From Roseburia_C sp900315735 (GTDB lineage Bacteria; Bacillota; Clostridia; Lachnospirales; Lachnospiraceae), in NCBI GenBank assembly GCA_052118425.1, contig JBQKHF010000031.1: a stretch of 33,897 nucleotides of DNA. One strand, 5' to 3'. The translations under genes and the position numbers were made by a program. This document shows, in pieces, positions 8,520-16,743 of the stretch. Below the pieces are notes generated by a model. That model had not been told where the DNA came from, made no database searches, and was given only the letters and a program-made list of their open reading frames with translations. The stretch's first letter is position 1. Each line of letters begins with the position of its first letter.

Positions 8520-9641
8520 ATGAGCCGCAGACCGGGAAGAAAAGCAGGCACAAAAGAAAAGACAATTAAATATTTCGACTATACACTTTTGTTTGTTATC
8601 ATTTTCTTGGTGTGTTTTGGTCTGGTCATGCTTTACAGCACCAGCTCTTATAATGCACAGATTGAGTATGGTGATGGAACGCATTATCTGAAGCGGCAGG
8701 CATTTGCATGCTGTCTTGGATTTACTGCCATGTTCATAATTTCCAAGATTCATTATCATGTATGGAAGAGACTGTACGGCGTGGCATACATAGGTGCATT
8801 TTTACTGTGCGTTTCCGTTATTTTCCTGGGTTCTGACGGAAATGGTTCCACCAGATGGTTCCGTCTTGGACCACTTTCCTTCCAGCCATCCGAGTTTGCT
8901 AAGCTTGCGGTTATCGTTTTTCTTGCAACGGTAATCAGCCGTATGCAAAAGAAGATTGGAAATCTGAAGGAATTGATGAAGGTAATGGTTTTGCTGCTTC
9001 CGCTGGTTGGCCCGGTTGCTTATACCAACTTAAGTACTGCGATTATCATTGTGGGTATTGCAGTGGCAATGGCATTTGTGGCAAGTCCGAAATATGCACA
9101 GTTTGTAGGAATGGCTATCGCAGTCTTTGCCTTTGGAGCAGTCTTTATCGTACTGGCAAGTTATCGTGCTGAACGAATCAAAATCTGGCTTCATCCGGAG
9201 AATTATGATAAGGGATATCAGACCATGCAGGGCTTATATGCTATTGGTTCCGGCGGACTTTTTGGAAAAGGACTTGGTGCCAGTATGCAGAAGCTTGGCT
9301 TCGTACCGGAAGCACAGAATGATATGGTATTTTCTATTATCTGTGAGGAACTTGGATTATTCGGAGCAATCTGTCTGATCTTACTGTTTATCTTAATGCT
9401 GTGGCGTTTCATGGTAATTGCCAATAATGCAAAGGATTTATATGGCGCATTGCTGGTAGTTGGTATCATGGCTCACATTGCCATTCAGGTAATCCTTAAT
9501 ATCGCCGTTGTAACCAACAGTATTCCAAATACCGGTATTACACTTCCTTTTATCAGTTATGGTGGTACTTCGGTATCATTCCTCTTGGCAGAAATGGGGC
9601 TTGCATTAAGCGTTTCCAGAGGAATTCAGTTGGAGGGATAG
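8520..9641 (+). CDS. ftsW: FtsW, SEDS-family peptidoglycan glycosyltransferase
   Basis: A 373-residue SEDS protein with about ten transmembrane helices. FtsW polymerises lipid II at the septum together with its cognate class B PBP. Family motifs are visible: STRWF and FQPSEFAKL around residues 100-125, the glycosyltransferase loop containing QGLYAIGSGGLFGKGLG, and NTGITLPFISYGGTS near the C-terminus. AAAGGAG (8504-8510) lies 9 bases before ATG 8520 and overlaps the end of murD, implying translational coupling. The RodA alternative is less likely given its location beside divIB and ftsZ. Confidence 0.95.
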   Translation: MSRRPGRKAGTKEKTIKYFDYTLLFVIIFLVCFGLVMLYSTSSYNAQIEYGDGTHYLKRQAFACCLGFTAMFIISKIHYHVWKRLYGVAYIGAFLLCVSVIFLGSDGNGSTRWFRLGPLSFQPSEFAKLAVIVFLATVISRMQKKIGNLKELMKVMVLLLPLVGPVAYTNLSTAIIIVGIAVAMAFVASPKYAQFVGMAIAVFAFGAVFIVLASYRAERIKIWLHPENYDKGYQTMQGLYAIGSGGLFGKGLGASMQKLGFVPEAQNDMVFSIICEELGLFGAICLILLFILMLWRFMVIANNAKDLYGALLVVGIMAHIAIQVILNIAVVTNSIPNTGITLPFISYGGTSVSFLLAEMGLALSVSRGIQLEG

Positions 9642-9644
9642 GAT

Positions 9645-10394
9645 ATGATACGAGAAGAACGCAGAAAGAAGAGAAGAAGAAAGCATATCCTGATTGGATT
9701 TCTGATTACACTGTTGATTCTGGCACTGGCGGCACTCATTGTAATCAAGGTATTTACCGTAAAAAATGTCGAAGTAGAAGGCAATAAATTATACAGTGAT
9801 GAGCAGATTAAGGAATGGGTTTTAAATGATGACTATTCCTGGAATACATTATATGTATATTTTAAATATCGTTTCTTTGATACGCAGGAAGTTCCATTTA
9901 TTGATACCATGGAGGTGAGTGTCAAGTCACCGCATACCCTTCATGTAGAAGTATATGAAAAAGGACTTTTGGGTTATCTTTATATGGATTCCTTAGGACA
10001 GAATGTTTATTTTGACAAAGACGGATTTGTGGTGGAGATGTCTACGGATGTCATTGAAGGAGTGCCGCAGATTACCGGACTGACCTGTGGGGATGCAGTA
10101 CTTTATGAAAAGCTGGATGTAAGCGGAAGAGATACTTTAAAGGATTTGCTGGCAGTAACCCAGACCTTAAAGAAATATAATCTGGTTCCGGATACCATCA
10201 ATTATGATGATCAGGGAAATATTACGCTGCAGTATGGAACTGTTACGGTAAATCTGGGACAGGCAACCAGCCTCACAGAGAAAGTAGTGCATATGGAGAA
10301 AATTATGCCAAATCTGGAAGGACTGACAGGCATTCTTCATCTGGAAGACTGGACAGAAGATACCACAGATATTACTTTTGAGAAGACAGCGTAA
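9645..10394 (+). CDS. ftsQ: DivIB/FtsQ divisome protein
   Basis: A 249-residue bitopic membrane protein. A short, strongly basic N-terminus is followed by a transmembrane helix (about 15-36), then a POTRA domain beginning VKNVEVEGNKLYS near residue 39 and a beta domain ending with the conserved-type segment TEKVVHMEKI. DivIB/FtsQ links FtsL-DivIC to the transpeptidase. Length and order match. TGGAGGGA just upstream gives the ribosome site and only 3 bases separate it from ftsW. It closes the transcription unit before an ftsZ promoter region. Confidence 0.93.
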   Translation: MIREERRKKRRRKHILIGFLITLLILALAALIVIKVFTVKNVEVEGNKLYSDEQIKEWVLNDDYSWNTLYVYFKYRFFDTQEVPFIDTMEVSVKSPHTLHVEVYEKGLLGYLYMDSLGQNVYFDKDGFVVEMSTDVIEGVPQITGLTCGDAVLYEKLDVSGRDTLKDLLAVTQTLKKYNLVPDTINYDDQGNITLQYGTVTVNLGQATSLTEKVVHMEKIMPNLEGLTGILHLEDWTEDTTDITFEKTA

Positions 10395-10422
10395 TTTTTT
10401 CAAAAAAACAGAAAATATAGGT

Positions 10423-10450
10423 TGATTATTTTTGTGAAAAATTATATGAT
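10423..10450 (+). promoter_or_regulatory. Probable sigma-A promoter of ftsZ
   Basis: TTGATT (10423-10428) and TATGAT (10445-10450) are separated by 16 bases, about 100 bases before ftsZ. Further downstream, TGAGAA and TTCTCA (about 10483-10510) could form a small 5'-UTR hairpin. The 156-base gap is the longest inside the dcw cluster, in keeping with independent ftsZ expression. Confidence 0.55.
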
Positions 10451-10550
10451 AGAGTATATGATTGAATAAAAGCATACTTTACGTGAGAAGTCTGCAAAGC
10501 ATATTTCTCATAGATTACATATAGAATGAGGGAGAGAAGGAGGAACTACC

Positions 10551-11786
10551 TTGCTTGAAATTAAAACAACAGAAGCAGAATCCAGTGCTAAAATTATTGT
10601 AATTGGTGTTGGTGGCGCAGGAAATAATGCAGTAAATAGAATGATTGATGAAAATATTGGTGGTGTTGAGTTTGTTGGAGTAAATACCGATAAACAGGCA
10701 TTACTTTTATGTAAAGCACCTACGTTGATTCAGATTGGTGAGAAGCTTACCAAGGGACTTGGAGCAGGAGCACAGCCGGAGGTTGGAGCGAAAGCTGCAG
10801 AAGAGAGTATGGAAGAATTGTCCGCAGCCATTGAAGGTGCAGATATGGTATTCGTAACCTGTGGTATGGGTGGCGGAACCGGTACAGGAGCAGCCCCTGT
10901 TGTAGCAAAGATTGCAAAGGATCAGGGAATCCTTACTGTTGGTGTTGTAACCAAACCATTTAAATTCGAAGCAAAAGCAAGAATGGTAAATGCATTAAGC
11001 GGTGTTGACAAGCTTCGTGAGAATGTAGATACCTTAATTGTAATTCCAAATGATAAATTATTAGAGATTGTAGACCGCAGAACCACTTTCCCGGATGCAT
11101 TGAAGAAGGCAGATGAGGTGCTTCAGCAGGCAGTTCAGGGTATTACAGACCTGATTAATATGCCGGCATTGATTAACCTTGACTTCGCAGATGTTCAGAC
11201 TGTTATGAAGGACAAGGGTCTTGCACATATCGGTATCGGTATGGCTAAAGGTGATGATAAGGCAATTGAGGCAGTCAAACTGGCTGTTACCAGTCCATTG
11301 CTTGAGACAACCATCAATGGAGCAAGCCATGTTATTATCAATATTTCCGGTGATATTTCTCTTATGGATGCCAATGATGCAGCAAGCTATGTAGAAGATC
11401 TTGCCGGTGATAATGCAAATATCATCTTTGGTGCAAAATATGATGAGACTATGACAGATTCTGCAACAATTACTGTAATTGCAACAGGACTGGAAGCAAA
11501 TGCAGCTAAGACTACTGCATCTTCTAATCTGATGTCAGGATTGAAATATCCGAATACAGCAGCAACCACCAGACCGGTTATCAATTCCGGACTTGTAAAC
11601 CGTACTGCAAATGTTACAACCAACAGCAGTTTCGGAACAGCTTCTACATTAGGACAGACTGCTACACAGCAGCCGACTCCGGCAGCTTCTCCATTTATTG
11701 GAATTACCAAGCCAAAGAGACCGGAAAGCACTGTTCATGAGAAGGATATTAAGATTCCGGAGTTCTTAAAGAGCACCAAGAAATAA
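10551..11786 (+). CDS. ftsZ: Cell division protein FtsZ
   Basis: A 411-residue tubulin-like GTPase that forms the cytokinetic ring. The tubulin signature GGGTGTG lies at residues 107-113, GVGGAGNNAVNRM near 19-31, and the T7 catalytic loop is NLDFADVQ. A variable linker precedes the C-terminal peptide KIPEFLK, which binds membrane tethers. The start is a TTG at 10551: AAGGAGG (10537-10543) is spaced 7 bases from it and no ATG is suitably placed. No ftsA precedes it, so another tether such as SepF must act. A strong terminator follows at 11872-11934. Confidence 0.98.
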   Translation: MLEIKTTEAESSAKIIVIGVGGAGNNAVNRMIDENIGGVEFVGVNTDKQALLLCKAPTLIQIGEKLTKGLGAGAQPEVGAKAAEESMEELSAAIEGADMVFVTCGMGGGTGTGAAPVVAKIAKDQGILTVGVVTKPFKFEAKARMVNALSGVDKLRENVDTLIVIPNDKLLEIVDRRTTFPDALKKADEVLQQAVQGITDLINMPALINLDFADVQTVMKDKGLAHIGIGMAKGDDKAIEAVKLAVTSPLLETTINGASHVIINISGDISLMDANDAASYVEDLAGDNANIIFGAKYDETMTDSATITVIATGLEANAAKTTASSNLMSGLKYPNTAATTRPVINSGLVNRTANVTTNSSFGTASTLGQTATQQPTPAASPFIGITKPKRPESTVHEKDIKIPEFLKSTKK

Positions 11787-11871
11787 ATATAAGAGCTATT
11801 ATTTAGAAAAGGATAGCAACAAAATTATAGTGTAAGAGTAGAAAAGGAATTTCAGATTCCTGTATTATAAG

Positions 11872-11934
11872 ACGCTTAGAACATTTGAAATGCGCCAGAT
11901 TCTGGTGGCAATCATTGTTCTAAGCGTTTTTTTT
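11872..11934 (+). terminator. Intrinsic terminator of ftsZ
   Basis: A perfect 12-bp stem (11872-11883 with 11916-11927, ACGCTTAGAACA pairing with TGTTCTAAGCGT) encloses a smaller nested hairpin around CCAGA/TCTGG and is followed by eight T. The remaining intergenic stretch to 12069 shows no gene or clear element. Confidence 0.92.
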
Positions 11935-12069
11935 GTGCCAGCTATTTGCCGGAAGCTGCCGGTGACAGGTTCTGCAGGTGAGATTTACAGAGCACATTAC
12001 GTTTCTTCTCCAATTTCCCTACCGGGCAGTCGGATTCTGTCAATGAAATGAAAGAATGGCGGCATCTGT

Positions 12070-12103
12070 TTTGACAAAATATGCAGAGAAAAGTTTGTAT
12101 AAT
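12070..12103 (+). promoter_or_regulatory. spoIIG-type promoter with 21-bp spacing and a near-match Spo0A box
   Basis: TTGACA (12071-12076) and TATAAT (12098-12103) are both perfect sigma-A elements but 21 bases apart. The Bacillus subtilis spoIIG promoter is known for just this oversize spacing (22 bp) and for its dependence on phosphorylated Spo0A bound around -35. TTTGACA (12070-12076) matches the 0A box TTCGACA at 6 of 7 positions and overlaps the -35. TGTCAAT near 12040 is a weaker candidate. Confidence 0.7.
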
Positions 12104-12120
12104 GCAGGAAAGGAAGGGAG

Positions 12121-12921
12121 GTGGCATGTATTTATGAGATATATTTAGATGTTCTTTTTGTCAATAATTTCCTGATGGATGTGCTGAATCTGTTCCTGAC
12201 AGGCATATTTTTGCGGAATCCCATACATAAGGGCAGGATACTGCTTGCTGCCTTATTCGGAAGCTGCATGGGGGTAATTGGTTTTCTGCTGCTTTCATCC
12301 TATGGATGGTACCGGCTGATAATGTATGTGCCGGTTCCGGTTGGAATGGTTGCAATTGCATTTTTAAGCCGGAAGAATATGATGCAAAAGGGTTCTTTTC
12401 TACTAAAGAACTGGATGGGCTGTTTTTCTTTCAGCATTCTGACGGGAGGGTGTATGCAGTGGCTGAATAAGAGCCTTTTTTATGGAGAACATTTTTATCT
12501 GGCAATGCTGATGACTACAGGGATTGCAGTGGCAGCATCCGTGATGTGGCGCAGCAGAAAGGAGAGAAGCCGGCATTTGTATGAAGTACGCATTTGCTAT
12601 CATGAACATGAATTGTTGTTAGAAGCCTATTATGATACCGGAAATCTGCTGATAGATCCTTATGTGGGAAAACCGGTCAGTATCATAGACAAAGAACTTT
12701 TGATGCCGATTTTCAAAGAGGAAGAGCCGGTAGTACGACTGCTGCCGTTTAGCAGCATGGGAGAGAAAAACGGGCTGGTAGAAGCATTTACGGTAGAGGA
12801 ATTATATATTAAAGAGGGAAAAAAAGAACGACAGATTTTACAGGCAGTATTGGCGCTTGGAAGTCCGTCATTGTTTCAAAAGAAAGAGTATCAGATGATT
12901 TTAAATTGCCATCTGTTATAG
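12121..12921 (+). CDS. spoIIGA: SpoIIGA, pro-sigma-E processing aspartic protease
   Basis: A 266-residue membrane protease. The N-terminal half has about five hydrophobic segments starting with the characteristic YEIYLDVLFVNNFLMD; the C-terminal half is a cytoplasmic aspartic-protease domain with the catalytic motif DTGN at Asp172. In sporulating bacteria it cleaves pro-sigma-E in the mother cell after a signal from the forespore. The start is GTG 12121, with AAAGGA at 12109-12114; the nearby ATG codons are out of frame. It lies 39 bases before its substrate gene sigE. Confidence 0.94.
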   Translation: MACIYEIYLDVLFVNNFLMDVLNLFLTGIFLRNPIHKGRILLAALFGSCMGVIGFLLLSSYGWYRLIMYVPVPVGMVAIAFLSRKNMMQKGSFLLKNWMGCFSFSILTGGCMQWLNKSLFYGEHFYLAMLMTTGIAVAASVMWRSRKERSRHLYEVRICYHEHELLLEAYYDTGNLLIDPYVGKPVSIIDKELLMPIFKEEEPVVRLLPFSSMGEKNGLVEAFTVEELYIKEGKKERQILQAVLALGSPSLFQKKEYQMILNCHLL

Positions 12922-12960
12922 AAGAATGGAATGTGAATAAGAGAGGAAAGAGGAGTTGTA

Positions 12961-13701
12961 ATGTATTTAAAAGTAGATATACCGGAGCATTTTCAGTTTC
13001 GTATTGTACGCAGTCTAAAGGATATGCTGCTTCGTAAGGAGACGGAGATTCATTATATCGGAGGGGCAGAGGTGCTGCCACCGCCACTTCCGGCAAAGGA
13101 GGAACTGGAATGTATCGAGCAGCTGGTGAAGGAACAGAGTGAGACTGCAAGAAAGAAATTAATTGAACATAATCTGAGACTTGTGGTATACATAGCGAAG
13201 AAATTTGATAATACGGGAGTTGGAGTGGAAGATTTGATTTCCATTGGAACCATTGGTCTGATCAAGGCAATTAACACGTTTAATCCGGAAAAAAATATCA
13301 AGCTTGCAACCTATGCCTCCCGGTGTATCGAGAATGAAATCCTGATGTATCTGCGTAGAAATAATAAGACGAAATTAGAGGTATCCATTGATGAGCCGTT
13401 AAATGTGGACTGGGATGGAAATGAACTGTTGCTATCGGATATTTTGGGAACGGATGAAGATGTCATTTACCGGGATATTGAGACAGAGGTGGAAAAGAAG
13501 CTTTTGAATAAAGCCATTGAGCATTTGAGCGGAAGAGAGCGGACGATTATTGAACTGCGGTTTGGCATTAATTCGAAAAACGGAAATGAGCTGACCCAGA
13601 AAGAGGTGGCGGATTTGCTGGGAATTTCCCAGTCCTATATTTCCAGACTGGAAAAAAAGATTATGAAACGATTGAAGAAAGAAATTGTGCGATTTGAATA
13701 A
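12961..13701 (+). CDS. sigE: RNA polymerase sigma-E factor, sporulation, mother cell (pro-form)
   Basis: A 246-residue sigma-70 family factor that switches on early mother-cell genes. It carries a pro-sequence of about 31 residues; by comparison with the Bacillus subtilis site in YYIGG, SpoIIGA would cut just before Tyr32 in HYIGG (31-35). Region 2 (NLRLVVYIAKKF...IGTIGLIKAINTF...YASRCIENEILMYLRRNN) and the region 4 helix-turn-helix (LLGISQSYISRLEKKIMKRL) are nearly identical to known SigE. GAGGAG precedes ATG 12961. sigG, which often follows sigE in clostridia, is absent here. Confidence 0.97.
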   Translation: MYLKVDIPEHFQFRIVRSLKDMLLRKETEIHYIGGAEVLPPPLPAKEELECIEQLVKEQSETARKKLIEHNLRLVVYIAKKFDNTGVGVEDLISIGTIGLIKAINTFNPEKNIKLATYASRCIENEILMYLRRNNKTKLEVSIDEPLNVDWDGNELLLSDILGTDEDVIYRDIETEVEKKLLNKAIEHLSGRERTIIELRFGINSKNGNELTQKEVADLLGISQSYISRLEKKIMKRLKKEIVRFE

Positions 13702-13710
13702 AAAACGAAT

Positions 13711-13726
13711 AAAATGTATACATTTT
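13711..13726. other. Perfect 16-bp palindrome after sigE
   Basis: AAAATGTATACATTTT reads the same on both strands and is followed by two more T. It could be a weak terminator (6-bp stem, TATA loop) or a dimeric regulator's site just upstream of the following promoter. Confidence 0.5.
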
Positions 13727-13766
13727 TTGTCCAATATGATAAAATAATACTATCATAAGTTCGACA
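13727..13766 (+). promoter_or_regulatory. Probable promoter of the beta-CASP gene with an exact Spo0A box
   Basis: TTGTCC (13727-13732) and TATCAT (13751-13756), 18 bases apart, are a plausible sigma-A promoter. TTCGACA at 13760-13766 is an exact 0A box on the minus strand, just after the -10, where bound Spo0A would be expected to repress. TATGATA/TATCATA also form an inverted repeat across the -10. A 7-base match can arise by chance. Confidence 0.45.
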
Positions 13767-13793
13767 ATAAAGAGATGGCGAGGAGATGGTATT

Positions 13794-15398
13794 ATGTTAT
13801 TGGAGTTTTTAGGGGCTGCACATGAAGTAACTGGAAGTTGTCATTTTCTACAATGTCAGGATAAGCGGATACTGGTGGATTGTGGTATGGAGCAGGGACC
13901 GGATTTGTATGTGAATCAGGATATTCCGGTGAATGCATCCGATATTGATTATGTGTTTGTAACACATGCCCATATCGACCATTCGGGTTTACTTCCATTG
14001 CTGTATAGTCATGGATTCCGGGGACAGATATTTGCAACAACAGCGACCAGCGAGCTTTGTAATATCATGTTAAAGGACAGTGCACACATCCAGATGTTTG
14101 AAGCGGAATGGAGAAACCGTAAGGCAAGGAGAGCAGGATTGCCGGAAGTAGTGCCGCTTTATAATATGGATGATGCACAGGGGGTTTTGGAACATTTTGT
14201 ACCATGTGATTACAATAAAATCATTGAAATCTGCGATGGAGTAAAAATCCGTTTTGTAGATGCCGGACATCTTCTTGGTTCCTCCAGTATTGAGGTATGG
14301 CTGACAGAAGAAGATAAGACGGTGAAAATCGTATTTTCCGGAGATATTGGTCATGGCAATAAACCATTGATTAAGAATCCGCAGTTTATCGATGAAGCAG
14401 ATTATGTATTGATTGAATCCACATATGGAGACCGGATACATGCAGATCCGCCGGATTATGCAACAGAGCTTGCAGCAGTAATTAAGCGGACATTTGCAAG
14501 GGGTGGTAATCTTGTTATTCCTGCATTTTCCGTAGGCCGTACACAGGAAATGTTATATCATCTGCGGCGGATTAAGACAGAGCATCTGCTGCCGGAATTT
14601 GAGGATTTTGAAACCTATATCGACAGTCCACTGGCTGTGGAAGCAACCAATATTTTTCATAAAAGTGTGGAGGACTGTTTCTCGGATGAGGCAAAGAAGC
14701 TGGTGGAGCAGGGCATTAATCCGATTGGCTTCCCGGGACTGAAAACGGCTGTTACCAGTGATGAATCCAAAATGATTAACTTCAGTAAGAAACCGCTGGT
14801 TATCATTTCTGCTTCCGGTATGTGTGAGGCTGGTCGAATCCGCCATCATTTAAAACATAACCTGTGGAGACCGGAAAGCACGATTCTGTTCGTAGGATAC
14901 CAGGTGCCTGGAACCTTAGGTCATGCACTTTTGAATGGAGCCAAAGAGGTAAAACTTTTCGGTGAAAATATTCAGGTGCATGCAGAAATCTTAAATCTTC
15001 CTGGTATCAGTGGTCATGCAGACCGCGATATGCTGACAAAATGGGCATCTGCATTTAAGAACCCACCGAAACGTGTTTTTGTGGTACATGGTGATGATAA
15101 GGTCTGTGATGAATTTGCAGAGCATCTGCATACGGAATTAGGCTATCAGGCGGTTGCGCCATATAGTGGTGATACCTATGACTTATTGGAAAATGTCTGT
15201 GTTCATGAAGGAACCCGTGAACTGGTTGAAAAGAAGAAAGACAAACCGGCAAAGGCATCTTCCAATGTATTTGCAAGACTGCTGGCGGCAGGTCAGAGGC
15301 TGCTTAGTGTCATTCAGAAGAATGAGGGCATCCCAAATAAAGACCTTGCCAAATTTGCTGACCAGATTAATTCTCTGGCAGATAAGTGGGACAGATAG
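13794..15398 (+). CDS. Metallo-beta-lactamase/beta-CASP family RNase-like protein
   Basis: A 534-residue MBL-fold hydrolase of the beta-CASP group, whose members include CPSF73-like endonucleases and RNases. The zinc-binding motif HAHIDHSG starts at His58 (His60, Asp62, His63); DAGHLLGSSSIEV and FSGDIG supply further metal ligands. Beta-CASP motifs follow: ESTYGDR, the IPAFSVGRTQE segment, SASGMCEAGRI and SGHAD, with a final VVHGDD histidine. The C-terminal 80 residues are basic and helical. It is distinct from RNase J (no J-type C-terminal domain). Cytoplasmic RNA processing is inferred from the family, not shown. It has its own promoter region and terminator. Confidence 0.88.
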   Translation: MLLEFLGAAHEVTGSCHFLQCQDKRILVDCGMEQGPDLYVNQDIPVNASDIDYVFVTHAHIDHSGLLPLLYSHGFRGQIFATTATSELCNIMLKDSAHIQMFEAEWRNRKARRAGLPEVVPLYNMDDAQGVLEHFVPCDYNKIIEICDGVKIRFVDAGHLLGSSSIEVWLTEEDKTVKIVFSGDIGHGNKPLIKNPQFIDEADYVLIESTYGDRIHADPPDYATELAAVIKRTFARGGNLVIPAFSVGRTQEMLYHLRRIKTEHLLPEFEDFETYIDSPLAVEATNIFHKSVEDCFSDEAKKLVEQGINPIGFPGLKTAVTSDESKMINFSKKPLVIISASGMCEAGRIRHHLKHNLWRPESTILFVGYQVPGTLGHALLNGAKEVKLFGENIQVHAEILNLPGISGHADRDMLTKWASAFKNPPKRVFVVHGDDKVCDEFAEHLHTELGYQAVAPYSGDTYDLLENVCVHEGTRELVEKKKDKPAKASSNVFARLLAAGQRLLSVIQKNEGIPNKDLAKFADQINSLADKWDR

Positions 15399-15455
15399 AA
15401 AGTTGAAAAGAACTTGGCAATAAAGAAATAGAAAAGTATCATAAAAAGTAATCAG

Positions 15456-15499
15456 AAAAGACATTCGTATCTGGAAAATGCCGGTGCGGATGTCTTTTT
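15456..15499 (+). terminator. Intrinsic terminator after the beta-CASP gene
   Basis: AAAAGACATTCG (15456-15467) pairs with CGGATGTCTTTT (15487-15498) through 12 positions with one G-T wobble, ending in a T-run. Confidence 0.88.
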
Positions 15500-15598
15500 A
15501 CACGAGTTTCTCGTAGTTGCTGTCAAGCATTTACAAATGACTATGGAAAAAGAAGAAATGTTCCGATATATAAGTGTAAGATAAAATGCAGGAAACCA

Positions 15599-15648
15599 AT
15601 TAATGTCAAGACAGATAAATATCGGAATAGATTAATATCAGGACAGAT
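15599..15648 (+). repeat. Two 18-bp direct repeats upstream of the 198-aa gene
   Basis: ATTAATGTCAAGACAGAT (15599-15616) and ATTAATATCAGGACAGAT (15631-15648) differ at two positions and are 32 bases apart, about three helical turns. They sit 23 bases before the next gene and could be a regulator's tandem sites; no function is known. Confidence 0.6.
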
Positions 15649-15670
15649 TACGAAATCAGGAGGAAGTGCG

Positions 15671-16267
15671 ATGGCAGTCAGACTGAATTTATTTTCTAAT
15701 ACGGAGCAGGATACAAAGAAGGTATCTACAGTGGAAGAATTGCCACAGTATATGCTGAAATGCATTTATGATAATAATGTGGCAGAAGAAAGTGAAGAAG
15801 CAAAGCAGGAAAAAATGGCTAAAATCAAGCGGAAATTAGAGGCAGGAAAGAAACTGACCAAAGAAGAACTTTCCTGGCTTCAAAGAAATGACCCCATTGC
15901 CTATGCCCATGCAATACGTGTTCAGATGATTGCAGAGGAAGTGGAGAAAGAACTGAAAGCTGCAAAGAGCAAAGAAGAAGCAAATCGTATTGTTTCCACC
16001 GCTGTTTCCGGTATATCGGACGATGACCCGGATAAGGAATATATTGTGGCTGCGGTAAACAGAGTGTCAGATGAATTTCACAAATCCGGTGCCTATAGCA
16101 GACTGCCGGGAACTCAGGAAAGTGCAGAAAAGAGAAAGCAGAAAAAGGAAAATGGAATTTCTTTCAAGAGAGAGGATGAAGCTGCGGATGAAAAGGAAGA
16201 ACTGATGAACTGGAGTCCGTTGCAGGAAGTCATTGAGAAGCTGCCGACATTTACAGCCGGGGCATAG
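15671..16267 (+). CDS. Hypothetical protein, 198 aa, charged and helical
   Basis: I do not recognise this family. The protein is soluble, highly charged and predicted to be mostly helical: Lys/Glu-rich heptad-like segments at about 40-75 and 88-105 (EEVEKELKAAKSKEEANRIV) suggest short coiled coils. There is no signal peptide, membrane helix or Cys/His metal motif. The central segment KLTKEELSWLQRNDPIAYAHA resembles a small helical repeat. AGGAGG about 7 bases before ATG 15671 and normal codon use support a real gene. It is isolated between a terminator and the operator region at 16299. Two direct repeats lie just upstream. Confidence 0.8.
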   Translation: MAVRLNLFSNTEQDTKKVSTVEELPQYMLKCIYDNNVAEESEEAKQEKMAKIKRKLEAGKKLTKEELSWLQRNDPIAYAHAIRVQMIAEEVEKELKAAKSKEEANRIVSTAVSGISDDDPDKEYIVAAVNRVSDEFHKSGAYSRLPGTQESAEKRKQKKENGISFKREDEAADEKEELMNWSPLQEVIEKLPTFTAGA

Positions 16268-16298
16268 ACAGATATATCAATAAAGAGAAGCTTTTTAT

Positions 16299-16378
16299 TT
16301 GACAAGAAAACTTTGCAATATATATTGACAAGAAAACTTGGTAATAGTATAGTATGAATGTAAAGAAAACTTGGTAAA
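16299..16378 (+). promoter_or_regulatory. Tandem promoters with three copies of an operator-like repeat
   Basis: Three near-identical 17-base units, consensus (C/A)AAGAAAACTTGGTAA, lie at 16303-16319, 16329-16345 and 16362-16378. Each centres on CAAG-AAAA-CTTG-type dyad symmetry. The first two overlap promoters: TTGACA 16299-16304 with TATATT 16321-16326 (16-base spacer), and TTGACA 16325-16330 with TATAGT 16348-16353 (17-base spacer). The third lies near +5 to +20 of the second promoter. The layout is that of a repressor operator, most simply for the Xre protein encoded two genes downstream. Confidence 0.75.
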
Positions 16379-16396
16379 TGAAAGGTGCAGATAATT

Positions 16397-16723
16397 ATGG
16401 ATAAAGAAGAAATTTTAGCAAAGAGCCGGAAAGAAAATGAAATGTCAGATGAAAGAGAACATTTCATTAAGATGCAGGGAGCAAATTTTGCAATTGAAGT
16501 GTTGATTGTACTCTGGGTGGTTATGACCAGATTTGCACCATTGGATATTATGGGAAAATTGGCATTAGGTCTTGTGACGCAGGCAACCTGTTTTGCAAAT
16601 TTTGCCTATCAGGTAAGAAAGAGCAGAACAAAGACAGCAATCTTTTTTACCATAGCCTTTGCAATTACGACAGTGATTTATCTGTATCAGTTTCTTAACA
16701 AAATAAATGCATTACCGTTCTAA
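16397..16723 (+). CDS. Small membrane protein, DUF6442-like
   Basis: A 108-residue protein with a charged N-terminus (KEEILAKSRKENE) and three hydrophobic segments (about 30-47, 52-70 and 80-98), so an integral membrane protein. The N-terminal motif is the kind I associate with DUF6442, small Firmicute membrane proteins often next to an Xre regulator; the assignment is from memory. AAAGGTG at 16381-16387 is 9 bases before ATG 16397; a GTG at 16385 overlaps that site. The downstream Xre gene begins 20 bases later, so the two form one operon behind the triple operator. Function is unknown. Confidence 0.82.
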   Translation: MDKEEILAKSRKENEMSDEREHFIKMQGANFAIEVLIVLWVVMTRFAPLDIMGKLALGLVTQATCFANFAYQVRKSRTKTAIFFTIAFAITTVIYLYQFLNKINALPF

Positions 16724-16743
16724 AAAGCAGATGAGGAAATAAG

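Noticed and set aside
11935..12069. Possible small gene or RNA between the ftsZ terminator and spoIIGA
   Set aside because: No frame with a ribosome site, no stable structure and no family resemblance were seen.
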